64,000 nt of DNA from JAJCYL01 sp040222875 (GTDB lineage Bacteria > Bacteroidota > Bacteroidia > Cytophagales > Cyclobacteriaceae): the NCBI GenBank assembly GCA_040222875.1, contig JAVKCG010000009.1:248001-312000 (forward strand), given 5' to 3'. Within the stretch, counting starts at the first letter, position 1, and every line of letters starts with the position of its first letter. Below, piece by piece: positions 16,946-26,065 of the stretch. The notes under the pieces are model-generated. The model saw nothing but the letters and a program-made list of their open reading frames with translations. It did not search any database and was not told where the DNA came from. The position numbers and the translations under genes are program-made.

Positions 16946-18223
16946 ATGTCAGAAGAAAGATTTGATTTTACCGGCTCTGCAAAGAAGAAAATCCTCATCA
17001 CAGGAGTGGTTGGTATAGTGCTGTTGATTTTAGGCATATTTATGGCCAGCAGTGGCGGACATGGTGCGCATGGTGAAGTGTCCACAGTAGGTGGACATGA
17101 AGCTTTCCATTGGACCAAGAGACTATTTGCTAATCTTTGGATTAACAATGTTTACTTTACTGGATTAGGAATTATTGGGGTATTCTTCGTAGCAATTCAA
17201 TATGCGGCCCAGGCCGGATGGTCAGTGGGAGTTAAGAGGATTGGTTTGGCAATGGGCCATTGGTTGCCAATAGCCGCTGTGCTCATGATTGTTTCATGGT
17301 TTGTTGTAAATCATGACATTTTCCATTGGGTACACCATGATTTGTATGACGCGGAAAGTGATGGTTATGATTCAATAATTGCGGGTAAAGGCGGATTCTT
17401 TTATTGGCCTTTAGAGAAAGGGTCATTCCCACTATTCTTTGTTTCAAGGATGGTAGTGTTCTTCGGGATTTGGTACTGGCTGTTCACTATCATTAAGAAG
17501 CATATGTTGGCTGAAGACATTGAAGGGGGCACTGAACATTGGTATAAAGCCCGAAAATTCTCAGCTATATTCCTCGTTTTCTTCGCAGTAAGCTCTTCAA
17601 TCGCCGCATGGGACTGGGTAATGTCAATTGATACCCACTGGTTCAGCACAATGTTCGGCTGGTATGTTTTTGCCAGTTGGTGGGTAAATGGGTTAGCATT
17701 TATCACGCTGACTACCGTAATCCTAAAGGAAGCTGGTTATCTAAAAGTTGTAAATGCCAATCATATTCATGACCTGGGCAAGTTTGTGTGGGCCTTCAGC
17801 ATCTTCTGGACATATATCTGGTTTTCACAATTCCTGTTGATTTACTATGCAAATATCCCGGAAGAGACCATATATTTTGTAGAGCGATGGCAAAGTGATG
17901 ACTACGGCATGGCCTTTTTTATTAACTTGATTATAAATTTCTTTTTCCCATTTCTGTTCCTTATGACCCGGGATGCAAAGCGTCATATAGCCTTTTTAAA
18001 GGTGGCGTGTCCAGCTGTCATATTTGGTCACTGGTTCGATTTCTATTTGATGATTACACCCGGAACATTAAAGGAGAATGGTGGTTTTGGTTTTATGGAA
18101 ATTGGTGTACTCATGATATTTCTTTCATTGTTCTTGATGGTTACAATGACAGCGCTATCAAAATTCCCGTTGGTTGGCAAGAACCACCCAATGATGGAAG
18201 AAAGTTTGCACCATCATATTTAA
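16946..18223 (+). CDS. actF: Alternative complex III subunit ActF, second NrfD-like membrane subunit
   Basis: 425 residues with about ten transmembrane helices, a weaker paralogue of ActC. Features include the early KKKILITGVVGIVLLILGIFM helix, histidine/tryptophan-rich loops (HDIFHWVHHD, WDWVMSIDTHWFSTMFGWY) and WFDFYLMITPG near the C-terminus, all seen in ActF proteins. It supports the quinol-binding and proton-handling side of the complex. It lies 12 bp after actE and 28 bp before the oxidase subunit II gene. Confidence 0.92.
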   Translation: MSEERFDFTGSAKKKILITGVVGIVLLILGIFMASSGGHGAHGEVSTVGGHEAFHWTKRLFANLWINNVYFTGLGIIGVFFVAIQYAAQAGWSVGVKRIGLAMGHWLPIAAVLMIVSWFVVNHDIFHWVHHDLYDAESDGYDSIIAGKGGFFYWPLEKGSFPLFFVSRMVVFFGIWYWLFTIIKKHMLAEDIEGGTEHWYKARKFSAIFLVFFAVSSSIAAWDWVMSIDTHWFSTMFGWYVFASWWVNGLAFITLTTVILKEAGYLKVVNANHIHDLGKFVWAFSIFWTYIWFSQFLLIYYANIPEETIYFVERWQSDDYGMAFFINLIINFFFPFLFLMTRDAKRHIAFLKVACPAVIFGHWFDFYLMITPGTLKENGGFGFMEIGVLMIFLSLFLMVTMTALSKFPLVGKNHPMMEESLHHHI

Positions 18224-18251
18224 TAATTGATAATTAATTCAATCTACTGAT

Positions 18252-19295
18252 ATGTCAGGATTAGTTCTCGGTCTCGGTTTATTCTTGGTACTGGCTATAC
18301 TTATAGCCATTTTCAGGGTAACAACTTTATTAGGGATCGCCAAGGGTGAGCGGAAAGAAAGGGTTGGTAGTTCAAATACTGTTAATGCAATCATTTTTAT
18401 CCTTTTCCTTATTGTGGGGATGGGCCTCTTCTTTTGGTATACAATCACTGCGGTAGATGATTATCATTTGCCACTTGCATCTGCACATGGTGCAGTTACT
18501 GACAACCTTTTTTGGTGGACTACAATTATCACAGGTATCGTCTTTGTACTAACGCAAATATTACTCTTTACATTTCCATATATCTACAGGTTTAAAGACG
18601 ACAACAAGGCCTTTTACTTTCCTCATAATAATAAATTGGAGTTAGCCTGGACAGTCGTTCCTGCCATAGTTTTAAGCGGACTTATTTTCTCAGGATGGAG
18701 GGCTTGGGTGGATATAACTAGCGAAGCTCCTGAAGATTCAGAACAAATTGAGATTCTTGGATATCAGTTTGCATGGGCAGTGAGATATGGAGGAAGTGAC
18801 AAGACCCTCGGTGAGGCGGACTTTAGGCTAATTGATGTTGACAACAGAATGGGTATTGATTTCGCTGATAAGAGCGCCCATGACGATTTCATACCTCTAG
18901 AAATACATGTTCCTAAGGGAAGAAATGTAGAATTTAAAATTAGGGCCACCGATGTAATCCATTCTGTTTATGCCCCACATTTTAGGTTACAAATGAACGC
19001 TGTGCCTGGCATGCCAACTAGTTTCTGGTTTACACCTACAAAAAGTACTACAGACATGCGAGAGGAGCTTGGCGACTCAAAATTCAATTATGAACTTGTT
19101 TGTAATAAGATATGTGGTAGGGGACATTTTGCAATGAGATATATCATCGTAGTTGATGAACCGGAGGATTACGATAAATGGTATGCGGACCAGCAACCAT
19201 GGTTGAAACAAAATCCGGATTACCTTTCAAAGGTACCTGAAGAATTAAGAGAAGTCGCTGCAATTTCAGCCGGAATAGAAGGAACAACTGATTAA
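18252..19295 (+). CDS. coxB: Cytochrome c oxidase subunit II
   Basis: 347 residues. An extra N-terminal helix precedes the two standard subunit II helices (about 60-85 and 90-110), and the cupredoxin domain follows. The binuclear CuA site is intact: an upstream His in DVIHSVYAPHF and C-NKI-C-GRG-H-FA-M (CxxxCxxxHxxM) near residue 285. There is no C-terminal cytochrome c domain, so this is an aa3-type and not a caa3-type subunit; it must receive electrons from a separate or ActA-borne cytochrome c. It follows actF directly, as expected for an ACIII-aa3 supercomplex. Confidence 0.95.
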   Translation: MSGLVLGLGLFLVLAILIAIFRVTTLLGIAKGERKERVGSSNTVNAIIFILFLIVGMGLFFWYTITAVDDYHLPLASAHGAVTDNLFWWTTIITGIVFVLTQILLFTFPYIYRFKDDNKAFYFPHNNKLELAWTVVPAIVLSGLIFSGWRAWVDITSEAPEDSEQIEILGYQFAWAVRYGGSDKTLGEADFRLIDVDNRMGIDFADKSAHDDFIPLEIHVPKGRNVEFKIRATDVIHSVYAPHFRLQMNAVPGMPTSFWFTPTKSTTDMREELGDSKFNYELVCNKICGRGHFAMRYIIVVDEPEDYDKWYADQQPWLKQNPDYLSKVPEELREVAAISAGIEGTTD

Positions 19296-19327
19296 TTAAT
19301 TGGTTAAGAATTAAAAGAACTGAACTA

Positions 19328-21142
19328 ATGGCAACCACCCAGATACATCCAGAAACTGAAATTCATGCTGATGACCACCATGATCATCACCATCAGAGTT
19401 TTGTTTCAAAATACATCTTTTCTGAGGATCATAAGACAATAGCCAAACAATTCCTGATTACTGGTATTTTCTGGGCAATCATAGGGGGTGGTCTTTCAAT
19501 TCTTTTCAGGTTGCAATTGGGGTTTCCAGATATGGATTTGACCTTTTTAAAGCCTTTGCTTGGAAAATGGTTAACCCCAACTGGTAAGCTTGATTCTGAA
19601 TTTTATCTGGCATTGGTCACTATGCATGGCACCATCATGGTGTTCTTTGTACTAACCGCAGGCCTGAGTGGGACGTTCAGTAATTTCCTCATCCCGCTTC
19701 AAATTGGTGCCAGGGATATGGCATCCGGTTTTATGAACATGCTCTCTTACTGGTTCTTTTTTGCATCCAGTGTAGTTATGTTCATCTCTTTATTTATTGA
19801 AACCGGCCCTGCTTCTGGTGGCTGGACTATATATCCACCATTGAGCGCTTTACCAGAAGCTATGTCTGGTTCCGGTTTAGGTATGACACTTTGGTTGGTA
19901 TCCATGGTATTGTTCATTGCTTCAACACTTTTGGGTGGCATTAACTATATAACCACCGTAATTAACTTAAGGACAGAAGGAATGTCTTTCTCAAGGCTTC
20001 CTTTAACTATATGGGCGTTTTTAATAACAGCAATTTTAGGTCTACTATCATTTCCTGTATTGTTTTCAGCAGCTTTGCTTTTAGTTTTTGACAGGTCATT
20101 CGGAACGAGTTTCTATTTATCTGATATTTATATAGCAGGGGAGGCTTTACCCAACATTGGAGGAAGCCCAATTCTTTTTCAACACCTGTTTTGGTTCTTA
20201 GGTCACCCTGAAGTGTACATTGTATTACTCCCAGCATTAGGGATAACTTCAGAGATCATTTCCACAAACTCACGTAAGCCTATATTTGGCTACAGAGCGA
20301 TGATAGGTTCAATTCTTGGTATTGCATTTCTGTCTTTCATTGTTTGGGCACACCATATGTTTGTGACAGGTATGAACCCGTTCCTTGGATCTATATTTAT
20401 GTTCCTGACATTGATTATTGCGGTACCATCCGCCGTCAAGGTGTTTAACTACATCACTACCATGTGGCGTGGTAATATAGTATTTACACCGGCCATGCTG
20501 TTCTCAATTGGGCTTGTATCTTATTTTATTTCAGGAGGACTTACCGGTATCTTTTTAGGTAATTCTGCAATAGACATTAACGTTCATGATACTTATTTCG
20601 TGGTGGCTCATTTTCACATTGTGATGGGCAGTGCATCTTTCTTTGGTATGCTTGCTGGTGTCTATCATTGGTTCCCAAAAATGTTTGGTAGAATGATGGA
20701 TGAAAAGCTTGGCTACATCCATTTCTGGCTGTCATTTATAGGTATATATTTTGTGTTTTTTCCATTACACTATATCGGTTTAGCCGGTTTCCCCAGGAGG
20801 TACTATTCATTTACCAATTTTGATGCTTTCCAGGGTTTTACTGACTTGAACATGTATGTGAGCATAGCTGCTATTGTCACATTTAGTGCCCAGTTCATAT
20901 TCGTATTTAATTTCTTCTGGAGTATGTATAGGGGACGCAGGGCACCTGAAAACCCATGGAGATCCAATACGCTTGAGTGGACAACTCCTGTGGAGCCTGG
21001 ACACGGTAACTGGCCTGGCGCCATTCCTGAAGTGCATAGATGGCCGTATGATTATAGCAAACCTGGCGCTAAAGAGGATTATATTCCTCAGCACATACCG
21101 CTAAGTGAAACACCAGAATCGAATCTGGAAGAAGAGCACTAG
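19328..21142 (+). CDS. coxA: Cytochrome c oxidase subunit I (haem-copper oxidase catalytic subunit)
   Basis: 604 residues with about twelve helices. Metal ligands are readable: MHGTIMVFF (low-spin haem His), the CuB/Tyr element HPEVYIVLLPALG, AHHMF (the two further CuB histidines) and VVAHFHIVMG (haem a3 and haem a ligands). The glutamate in the HPEVY-type GHPEVYI region and the tyrosine suggest an A-family enzyme. It reduces O2 to water and pumps protons. A histidine-rich N-terminus (DDHHDHHHQ) is notable. It lies 32 bp after coxB and 22 bp before ctaA. Confidence 0.97.
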   Translation: MATTQIHPETEIHADDHHDHHHQSFVSKYIFSEDHKTIAKQFLITGIFWAIIGGGLSILFRLQLGFPDMDLTFLKPLLGKWLTPTGKLDSEFYLALVTMHGTIMVFFVLTAGLSGTFSNFLIPLQIGARDMASGFMNMLSYWFFFASSVVMFISLFIETGPASGGWTIYPPLSALPEAMSGSGLGMTLWLVSMVLFIASTLLGGINYITTVINLRTEGMSFSRLPLTIWAFLITAILGLLSFPVLFSAALLLVFDRSFGTSFYLSDIYIAGEALPNIGGSPILFQHLFWFLGHPEVYIVLLPALGITSEIISTNSRKPIFGYRAMIGSILGIAFLSFIVWAHHMFVTGMNPFLGSIFMFLTLIIAVPSAVKVFNYITTMWRGNIVFTPAMLFSIGLVSYFISGGLTGIFLGNSAIDINVHDTYFVVAHFHIVMGSASFFGMLAGVYHWFPKMFGRMMDEKLGYIHFWLSFIGIYFVFFPLHYIGLAGFPRRYYSFTNFDAFQGFTDLNMYVSIAAIVTFSAQFIFVFNFFWSMYRGRRAPENPWRSNTLEWTTPVEPGHGNWPGAIPEVHRWPYDYSKPGAKEDYIPQHIPLSETPESNLEEEH

Positions 21143-21164
21143 GGTTGTTTAGGCAGTCCAGATT

Positions 21165-22232
21165 ATGAGGCAGCCTGATTTACGGTTTTACAAGAACTTC
21201 TTATTAGCACTTATTGCAACAATCTGCCTGTTAATACTGGCAGGTGGAATAGTGCGTAGTAGCGGTTCCGGGATGGGTTGTCCTGATTGGCCTAAATGCT
21301 TCGGGTCATGGATTCCTCCGACACATATTTCAGAACTACCCACAAACTATAAAGAAGCATATTCCAGTAAACGACAGGAGAAGAACTTAAAGCTTTCAAG
21401 ATATTTCGAATTACTGGGATTCAACAATTTAGCTGATCAATTAAGAAATGATAAATCCATTCTTGTTGAGGCTTCTTTCAACGCCAATAAAACCTGGATA
21501 GAATATGTCAATCGGCTATTAGGAGTTGTTACAGGCTTTTTAATATTTATCAATGTGATTCTTGCATTCAAGTATCGAAGGCATAACCGAATATTCGTTT
21601 TTCTGGCAATTCTAAATTTAGTTCTGGTTGGTTTTCAAGGCTGGGTTGGCTCTGTGGTAGTATCTACTAACCTCCTTCCTGGCATCATTACATTCCACAT
21701 GATCTTGGCATTGATCATTTTGGGTGTAGCGATTTACAATTATTGGCTCACTCAAAATGCAAACACAAAGTTTGAATCAATTACTAACCACAAAAAGATA
21801 TTTTGGTTGTTAGTAATGGCTGTAATTCTGTTTTTGATCCAGGTTGGTTTGGGCACACAGGTTAGGGAGGCAATCGATACGGTTTCAGCCTTGATGGGTG
21901 AATCGATGAGGGGCCAATGGATTGAAGAATTGGGCTTCACTTTTTACTTTCACAGGAGCTACTCATTGCTACTCCTTTTAATTCATGGGTATATTTCTTA
22001 TTTGATTTTAAGGTCTTTGACTAAACCATTTATAAGACAGTTGGTTTATTTTCTGATGGCATTAATGATGTTTGAAATTATAGCCGGGGCATGGATGTCC
22101 TACTTTGCAATCCCACCATTTCTACAACCGATTCACCTTCTTTTAGCCACTATGATATTTGCAATTGATTTTTACTTATTACTTGAATTTAAACCTCAAA
22201 AAAGTGTGATACCGATTTTCAAAAACACCTAA
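21165..22232 (+). CDS. ctaA: Haem A synthase (COX15/CtaA)
   Basis: 355 residues with about eight transmembrane helices in two four-helix halves. GGIVRSSGSGMGCPDWPKCFG is the family signature near the N-terminus (glycine-rich loop with two cysteines), and histidines in the helices (ITFHMILAL, FHRSYSLLLLLIHGY, PIHLLLATM) can serve as haem ligands. The enzyme oxidises the C8 methyl group of haem O to give haem A for oxidase subunit I, so its place right behind coxA fits. Its stop overlaps or adjoins the first ATG of ctaB (TAATG). Confidence 0.93.
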   Translation: MRQPDLRFYKNFLLALIATICLLILAGGIVRSSGSGMGCPDWPKCFGSWIPPTHISELPTNYKEAYSSKRQEKNLKLSRYFELLGFNNLADQLRNDKSILVEASFNANKTWIEYVNRLLGVVTGFLIFINVILAFKYRRHNRIFVFLAILNLVLVGFQGWVGSVVVSTNLLPGIITFHMILALIILGVAIYNYWLTQNANTKFESITNHKKIFWLLVMAVILFLIQVGLGTQVREAIDTVSALMGESMRGQWIEELGFTFYFHRSYSLLLLLIHGYISYLILRSLTKPFIRQLVYFLMALMMFEIIAGAWMSYFAIPPFLQPIHLLLATMIFAIDFYLLLEFKPQKSVIPIFKNT

Positions 22233-22276
22233 TGGTGTTTAAGAGAGCTCATTTATTTAGTAACTTCGCATTCTTA

Positions 22277-23176
22277 ATGATCACCGAAACCAATCCTTCA
22301 GCAGCCATTAGTTTTTTCGCTTTAAACAAAGCAAAAGCATATTTCGAATTACTGAAATTCCGGTTATCTTTTTTAGTAACATTTTCATCAGCTATGGGCT
22401 ATGCGCTGGGTTCTGGAGCTTCATTTAGCTGGCCTGGATTTTTATGGTTCTGTCTTGGTGGGTTTTTAATTTCAGGCGCATCAGTCACTATTAATCAGAT
22501 TATTGAACGTGAGTATGACGGTATGATGGAACGTACCAAAAGCCGACCCATACCAACCAATCGCATTAGCCCACAAGAGGCGCTTAATTATTCAATTATT
22601 CTTGGGTTTTTAGGACTGTCGATAGTTTCATTGGCCGCCAACCCTTTCACGGCTATTCTTTCCTTGTTGTCACTCATACTTTACAGCTTTATATATACTC
22701 CTCTGAAAAGGGTAGGACCAATCGCAGTTTTTGTGGGGGCAATACCCGGTGCTTTACCACCGCTTTTGGGCTGGGTGGCAGCAACCGGATCAATCAGTCA
22801 CGAGGCGTTGATTTTATTCGGGATACAATTTATATGGCAGTTTCCACATTTCTGGGCTATAGCCTGGGTAGCCGATGAAGATTATAAAAAAGCGGGGTTT
22901 AAGTTATTACCATCTGGTGGTGGCAAAGATTTGAATACAGCCATTCAGATCATGGTTTACACACTCTTTCTGATACCCCTTGGACTGCTGCCTTCAATGT
23001 TCGGAATCACCGGAACGACTTCGGCATACATTTCTGTTATTTGCGGGGTGCTTTTCTTGAGTCAAACTTTCATGTTGATGAAAGATTGCTCACGAAAATC
23101 TGCATTGAAAATAATGTTTGGATCATTTTTATACCTACCAATAGTTCAGATTGCTTACGTAATGGATAAATTATAA
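22277..23176 (+). CDS. ctaB: Protohaem IX farnesyltransferase (haem O synthase)
   Basis: About 299 residues from ATG 22277. UbiA-type prenyltransferase with around nine helices: the first aspartate-rich motif lies in NQIIEREYDGMMERTKSRPIP and the second in WVADEDYKKAGFKLLP. It farnesylates haem B to haem O, feeding CtaA. An upstream ATG at 22232 (TAATG overlap with ctaA) would add 15 residues; I prefer 22277 because homologues start about here and a TAACTTCG element, close to the Bacteroidota -7 consensus, sits just before it. Three bp separate the stop from the next gene. Confidence 0.93.
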   Translation: MITETNPSAAISFFALNKAKAYFELLKFRLSFLVTFSSAMGYALGSGASFSWPGFLWFCLGGFLISGASVTINQIIEREYDGMMERTKSRPIPTNRISPQEALNYSIILGFLGLSIVSLAANPFTAILSLLSLILYSFIYTPLKRVGPIAVFVGAIPGALPPLLGWVAATGSISHEALILFGIQFIWQFPHFWAIAWVADEDYKKAGFKLLPSGGGKDLNTAIQIMVYTLFLIPLGLLPSMFGITGTTSAYISVICGVLFLSQTFMLMKDCSRKSALKIMFGSFLYLPIVQIAYVMDKL

Positions 23177-23179
23177 AAA

Positions 23180-23761
23180 ATGGCATCTACTATTAGTCAG
23201 ACTCAAATGTTAAAGGTTAATCCTAAGAAATTCACTTTATGGCTTTTCATCGTTTCGATTGTCATGATTTTTATATCAATGACTAGTGCCTATATTGTTA
23301 AAAGGGCAGATTTGGGTTCAACCGGTGAGCTGATCATTTTTGATTTACCTGAAGCCTTTTTTTACACTACGATACTCATAGCCTTGAGTAGTTTATCAAT
23401 GCATTGGTCTTACTTGTCAGCAAGAAAGGATGAGCTGACCAATATCAAAATAGGCTTAGGGATTACATTTATCTTGTCACTGACCTTCTTAGCTGGCCAA
23501 TGGTTCAGTTGGGTTCAATTGGTTGATAATGACGTCTATTTTGTAGGTAATGCAGTGGGGTCATTTATTTATGTACTTACCGGTCTACATGCATTTCATC
23601 TCATTTCAGGTATAATATTTTTATTAATCGTATTAATTTCGGCCATGAAATTTAAAGTTCATTCACGCCAGATGTTGCAGATCGAAATGTGTGCGACTTA
23701 CTGGCATTTTTTGGGTGGGCTTTGGGTCTATTTATATGTATTTTTATCGATCTACAACTGA
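23180..23761 (+). CDS. Cytochrome c oxidase subunit III-type protein (first copy)
   Basis: 193 residues with five predicted helices, matching the short bacterial subunit III type. The conserved FVGNAVGSFIYVLTGLHAFHLISG helix and the final CATYWHFLGGLWVYLYVFLSIYN are the diagnostic elements. The role is structural support of subunit I and of its proton and oxygen paths. A second, longer subunit III gene follows after 18 bp; the pair is usual in Bacteroidota operons. Confidence 0.92.
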   Translation: MASTISQTQMLKVNPKKFTLWLFIVSIVMIFISMTSAYIVKRADLGSTGELIIFDLPEAFFYTTILIALSSLSMHWSYLSARKDELTNIKIGLGITFILSLTFLAGQWFSWVQLVDNDVYFVGNAVGSFIYVLTGLHAFHLISGIIFLLIVLISAMKFKVHSRQMLQIEMCATYWHFLGGLWVYLYVFLSIYN

Positions 23762-23779
23762 ACCAATAAATAACGTAAT

Positions 23780-24529
23780 ATGTCAGCACCTGCTACAGCT
23801 GTAAGTCACGAAGGAAAAAACATATGGTCTGGTGGTGTATCACCTATGGGCGCCAGCTATGGCAAGCTCATGATGTGGTTTTTCTTACTTTCTGATGCCT
23901 TAACATTCTCAGCATTATTAGTGGCTTACGGAACCATTCGGTTCGCTAATCCAGCCTACGAAGGTACTGTTGAGAACTTTTCTTTCAGCCAGGATTACTG
24001 GCCAATACCTGAGAAGGTATTTGAGGCCGTACCGTTCTTACATGGTGTTGAGTTGCCGTTGGTATTTGTTGGTATAATGACTTTTATTCTTATCATGAGT
24101 AGCGTTACAATGGTGCTAGCAGTGGAGGCTGGTCAGCGTATGGATAAAGATGCGGTAGTAAAATGGATGCTCTGGACGCTCTTAGGTGGTATCGCTTTCT
24201 TGAGCTGTCAGGCATGGGAGTGGGGCCACTTTATTGTAGGAACTGATTCGGGTAGCACTTTAGCTGATGGTACTACAATTTTCGGTGCCAACCTTACGAT
24301 TAACCAATATGGACCACCTGCTTTCGCAGACTTCTTTTTCTTCATTACAGGCTTTCATGGTTTCCACGTATTTAGCGGGGTAATGCTGAACTTCCTGATT
24401 TTCTATTGGGCAGTTGTTGGCAAATTGGAGCGGGTTGGCCATTATGAAATGGTAGAAAAAGTTGGTCTTTACTGGCACTTTGTTGACCTCGTATGGGTCT
24501 TTGTATTTACATTCTTTTACCTGGTATAA
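23780..24529 (+). CDS. Cytochrome c oxidase subunit III-type protein (second copy)
   Basis: 249 residues. The N-terminus SPMGASYGKLMMWFFLLSDALTFSALLVAYG is typical; QAWEWGHFI, FFITGFHGFHVFSGV and VGLYWHFVDLVWVFVFTFFYLV are the conserved helices of subunit III. It is longer than the first copy because of an insert of about 60 residues (NPAYEGTVENFSFSQDYW and following) that forms an extracellular loop. It sits 18 bp after the first copy and 19 bp before the subunit IV gene. Confidence 0.92.
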   Translation: MSAPATAVSHEGKNIWSGGVSPMGASYGKLMMWFFLLSDALTFSALLVAYGTIRFANPAYEGTVENFSFSQDYWPIPEKVFEAVPFLHGVELPLVFVGIMTFILIMSSVTMVLAVEAGQRMDKDAVVKWMLWTLLGGIAFLSCQAWEWGHFIVGTDSGSTLADGTTIFGANLTINQYGPPAFADFFFFITGFHGFHVFSGVMLNFLIFYWAVVGKLERVGHYEMVEKVGLYWHFVDLVWVFVFTFFYLV

Positions 24530-24548
24530 AATATATTGATATAGAGAT

Positions 24549-24869
24549 ATGGAAGAAGCTTCAAATGTTCAAGTAATACCTGCTGATAAGGAAAAAATCA
24601 AAAAGCTTTGGAAAATTGCAGGAATTTTAGGCCTTGTTACCGCCTTCGAATTCCTTATAGCTTTTACCATGGGCACTGGGCCATTGAAGGTTTCGATTTT
24701 TGTTGTCCTAACAATTGTAAAAGCGTTCTACATCGTGGCCGAATTCATGCACTTGGGCCATGAACAAAAGTCGCTAATTTGGTCAATATTGTTGCCGTTG
24801 GTTTTTGTGGTATGGTTGATTGTTGCATTGATTATACAAGGAGATGCAATCTTCACTGCAAAATATTGA
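24549..24869 (+). CDS. Cytochrome c oxidase subunit IV (prokaryotic type)
   Basis: 106 residues with three hydrophobic helices: KIAGILGLVTAFEFLIAFTMG, VSIFVVLTIVKAFYIVAEFMHLG and WSILLPLVFVVWLIVALIIQG. The phrase KAFYIVAEFMHLGHE is the family signature. It is a small structural subunit of the oxidase. The respiratory cluster ends at a strong terminator 24 bp after its stop. Confidence 0.9.
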   Translation: MEEASNVQVIPADKEKIKKLWKIAGILGLVTAFEFLIAFTMGTGPLKVSIFVVLTIVKAFYIVAEFMHLGHEQKSLIWSILLPLVFVVWLIVALIIQGDAIFTAKY

Positions 24870-24893
24870 TAGAACATTAAGTATTTAATAGAG

Positions 24894-24925
24894 ATCATGA
24901 TCTGTTCTGGATCATGATTTTTTTT
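24894..24925 (+). terminator. Rho-independent terminator of the act/cox operon
   Basis: ATCATGATC (24894-24902), a 7-base loop and GATCATGAT (24910-24918) form a perfect 9-bp stem followed by a run of T to 24925. Only five bases separate the T-run from the ATG of the next gene, so the Sco-like and DUF420 genes would be reached by read-through or from a promoter within or near the hairpin. Confidence 0.9.
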
Positions 24926-24930
24926 GCCTA

Positions 24931-25524
24931 ATGGATAAACTCCGAAAGTATTTAATCCTGACTGTTGCATTTGTTGTTCCGGTTTTAATCTACCTGTTCT
25001 TGAAGCTTTTTGGCCAAAATTACTATGCATTACCTGTCTACTATCAGGATGAAACTGTTCGTCTTGAAAAAGAAGGCTGTGCCATCTTAAGGGCTCCGCA
25101 CACGGTCGCTTTTATAGATGAGGCTTCATTTGCAACTGTGATTGTACCACTACCCGACGGGTGCGAAAACTGCACAGATAGTTGGAATGAATTAAGGCGA
25201 ATCCAGCAAAGACACGATGAGGTAGCTTTTAATTTCATTACTGATAAGCCAATGGATTGCCCGGATGCACTTTCTAATTGTTCATCAAACTACCTTTCAT
25301 CAGTTGATTTGGTCAATCGCATGCGTTGCGATTTGGTAATGGATATACCCATGAGGATAAGCCTGGATAGTGCAAAAAAACTAAACCGTTGGGTATTGGT
25401 TGATAGTTATAGAAAGATAAGAGGTTATTATGAACCTAACGATCGTGAGGAAATTGACAGGTTGATTTTGGAGTTGACAATATTAAAGCAAGAAGGAAAT
25501 GTCGCTAGAGAAGAAGAGTTATAG
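24931..25524 (+). CDS. Sco-like thioredoxin-fold membrane-anchored protein, copper site not conserved
   Basis: 197 residues with one N-terminal anchor (residues 7-27). Its place behind the oxidase operon and its ending (VLVDSYRKIRGYYEPNDREEIDRLILELTIL) are those of Sco/SenC copper chaperones. The expected CxxxCP site is replaced by GCENC, and the metal-binding histidine further on is not visible; six more cysteines lie at CPDALSNC, MRCD and KEGCAIL. It may therefore be a thiol-active relative that works on CuA assembly or another step. Its 3' end overlaps the DUF420 gene by 26 bp. Confidence 0.6.
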   Translation: MDKLRKYLILTVAFVVPVLIYLFLKLFGQNYYALPVYYQDETVRLEKEGCAILRAPHTVAFIDEASFATVIVPLPDGCENCTDSWNELRRIQQRHDEVAFNFITDKPMDCPDALSNCSSNYLSSVDLVNRMRCDLVMDIPMRISLDSAKKLNRWVLVDSYRKIRGYYEPNDREEIDRLILELTILKQEGNVAREEEL

Positions 25525-26065
25525 CACTATAATTATAATTTCAGTCATAGTCCCATTGCTAGTGGCTTACTTACTTTTCTCGCCTGAAAAGACAGGATTA
25601 GGTGAGTGGGTTAAGGTTCTCCCACATTTACATGCAATTCTCAATTCAACCTGCGCCGTTGTACTTGTCGTTGGTCTAGTCTTGATTAAACAGGGAAATA
25701 TTCAGGCTCATAGAGCAGCTATGTCCACGGCTTTTATTCTGGGAGCACTCTTTCTTATATCATATATTATTTATCATTCATCCGCTGGTTCAGTAAAATA
25801 CGGCGACGTTGATGGTGATGGGGTTCTAACTGAATTGGAATTACAGGCTGTTGGTGGATATAGAACTACATATATTATTCTTCTGCTTTCCCATATTGGT
25901 CTCTCAGTTGTGGTGGTACCACTAATTCTACTTGCTTTCTATTATGCGCTGTCGAATAAAATTGATAAGCATAAAGCAATTGTGAAGTATACCTGGCCGA
26001 TTTGGTTTTATGTAGCTGTTAGCGGTGTGTTGGTTTACTGGATGATCAGTGGATATTATCAGTAA
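25499..26065 (+). CDS. DUF420 membrane protein with an EF-hand-like loop
   Basis: 188 residues, about five helices. LPHLHAILNSTCAVVLVVGL, NIQAHRAAMSTAFILGALFL and LLSHIGLSVVVVPLILLAFYYAL are the DUF420 helices with their conserved histidines; relatives (CtaM/YozB) help cytochrome c oxidase maturation. Between helices 3 and 4 lies D103-V-D105-G-D107-G-V-L-T-E-L-E114, a canonical 12-residue EF-hand calcium loop (DxDxDG...E). The start ATG overlaps the Sco-like gene by 26 bp. The 3' end converges on and overlaps the polymerase gene (stop at 26046) by 20 bp. Confidence 0.85.
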   Translation: MSLEKKSYSTIIIISVIVPLLVAYLLFSPEKTGLGEWVKVLPHLHAILNSTCAVVLVVGLVLIKQGNIQAHRAAMSTAFILGALFLISYIIYHSSAGSVKYGDVDGDGVLTELELQAVGGYRTTYIILLLSHIGLSVVVVPLILLAFYYALSNKIDKHKAIVKYTWPIWFYVAVSGVLVYWMISGYYQ

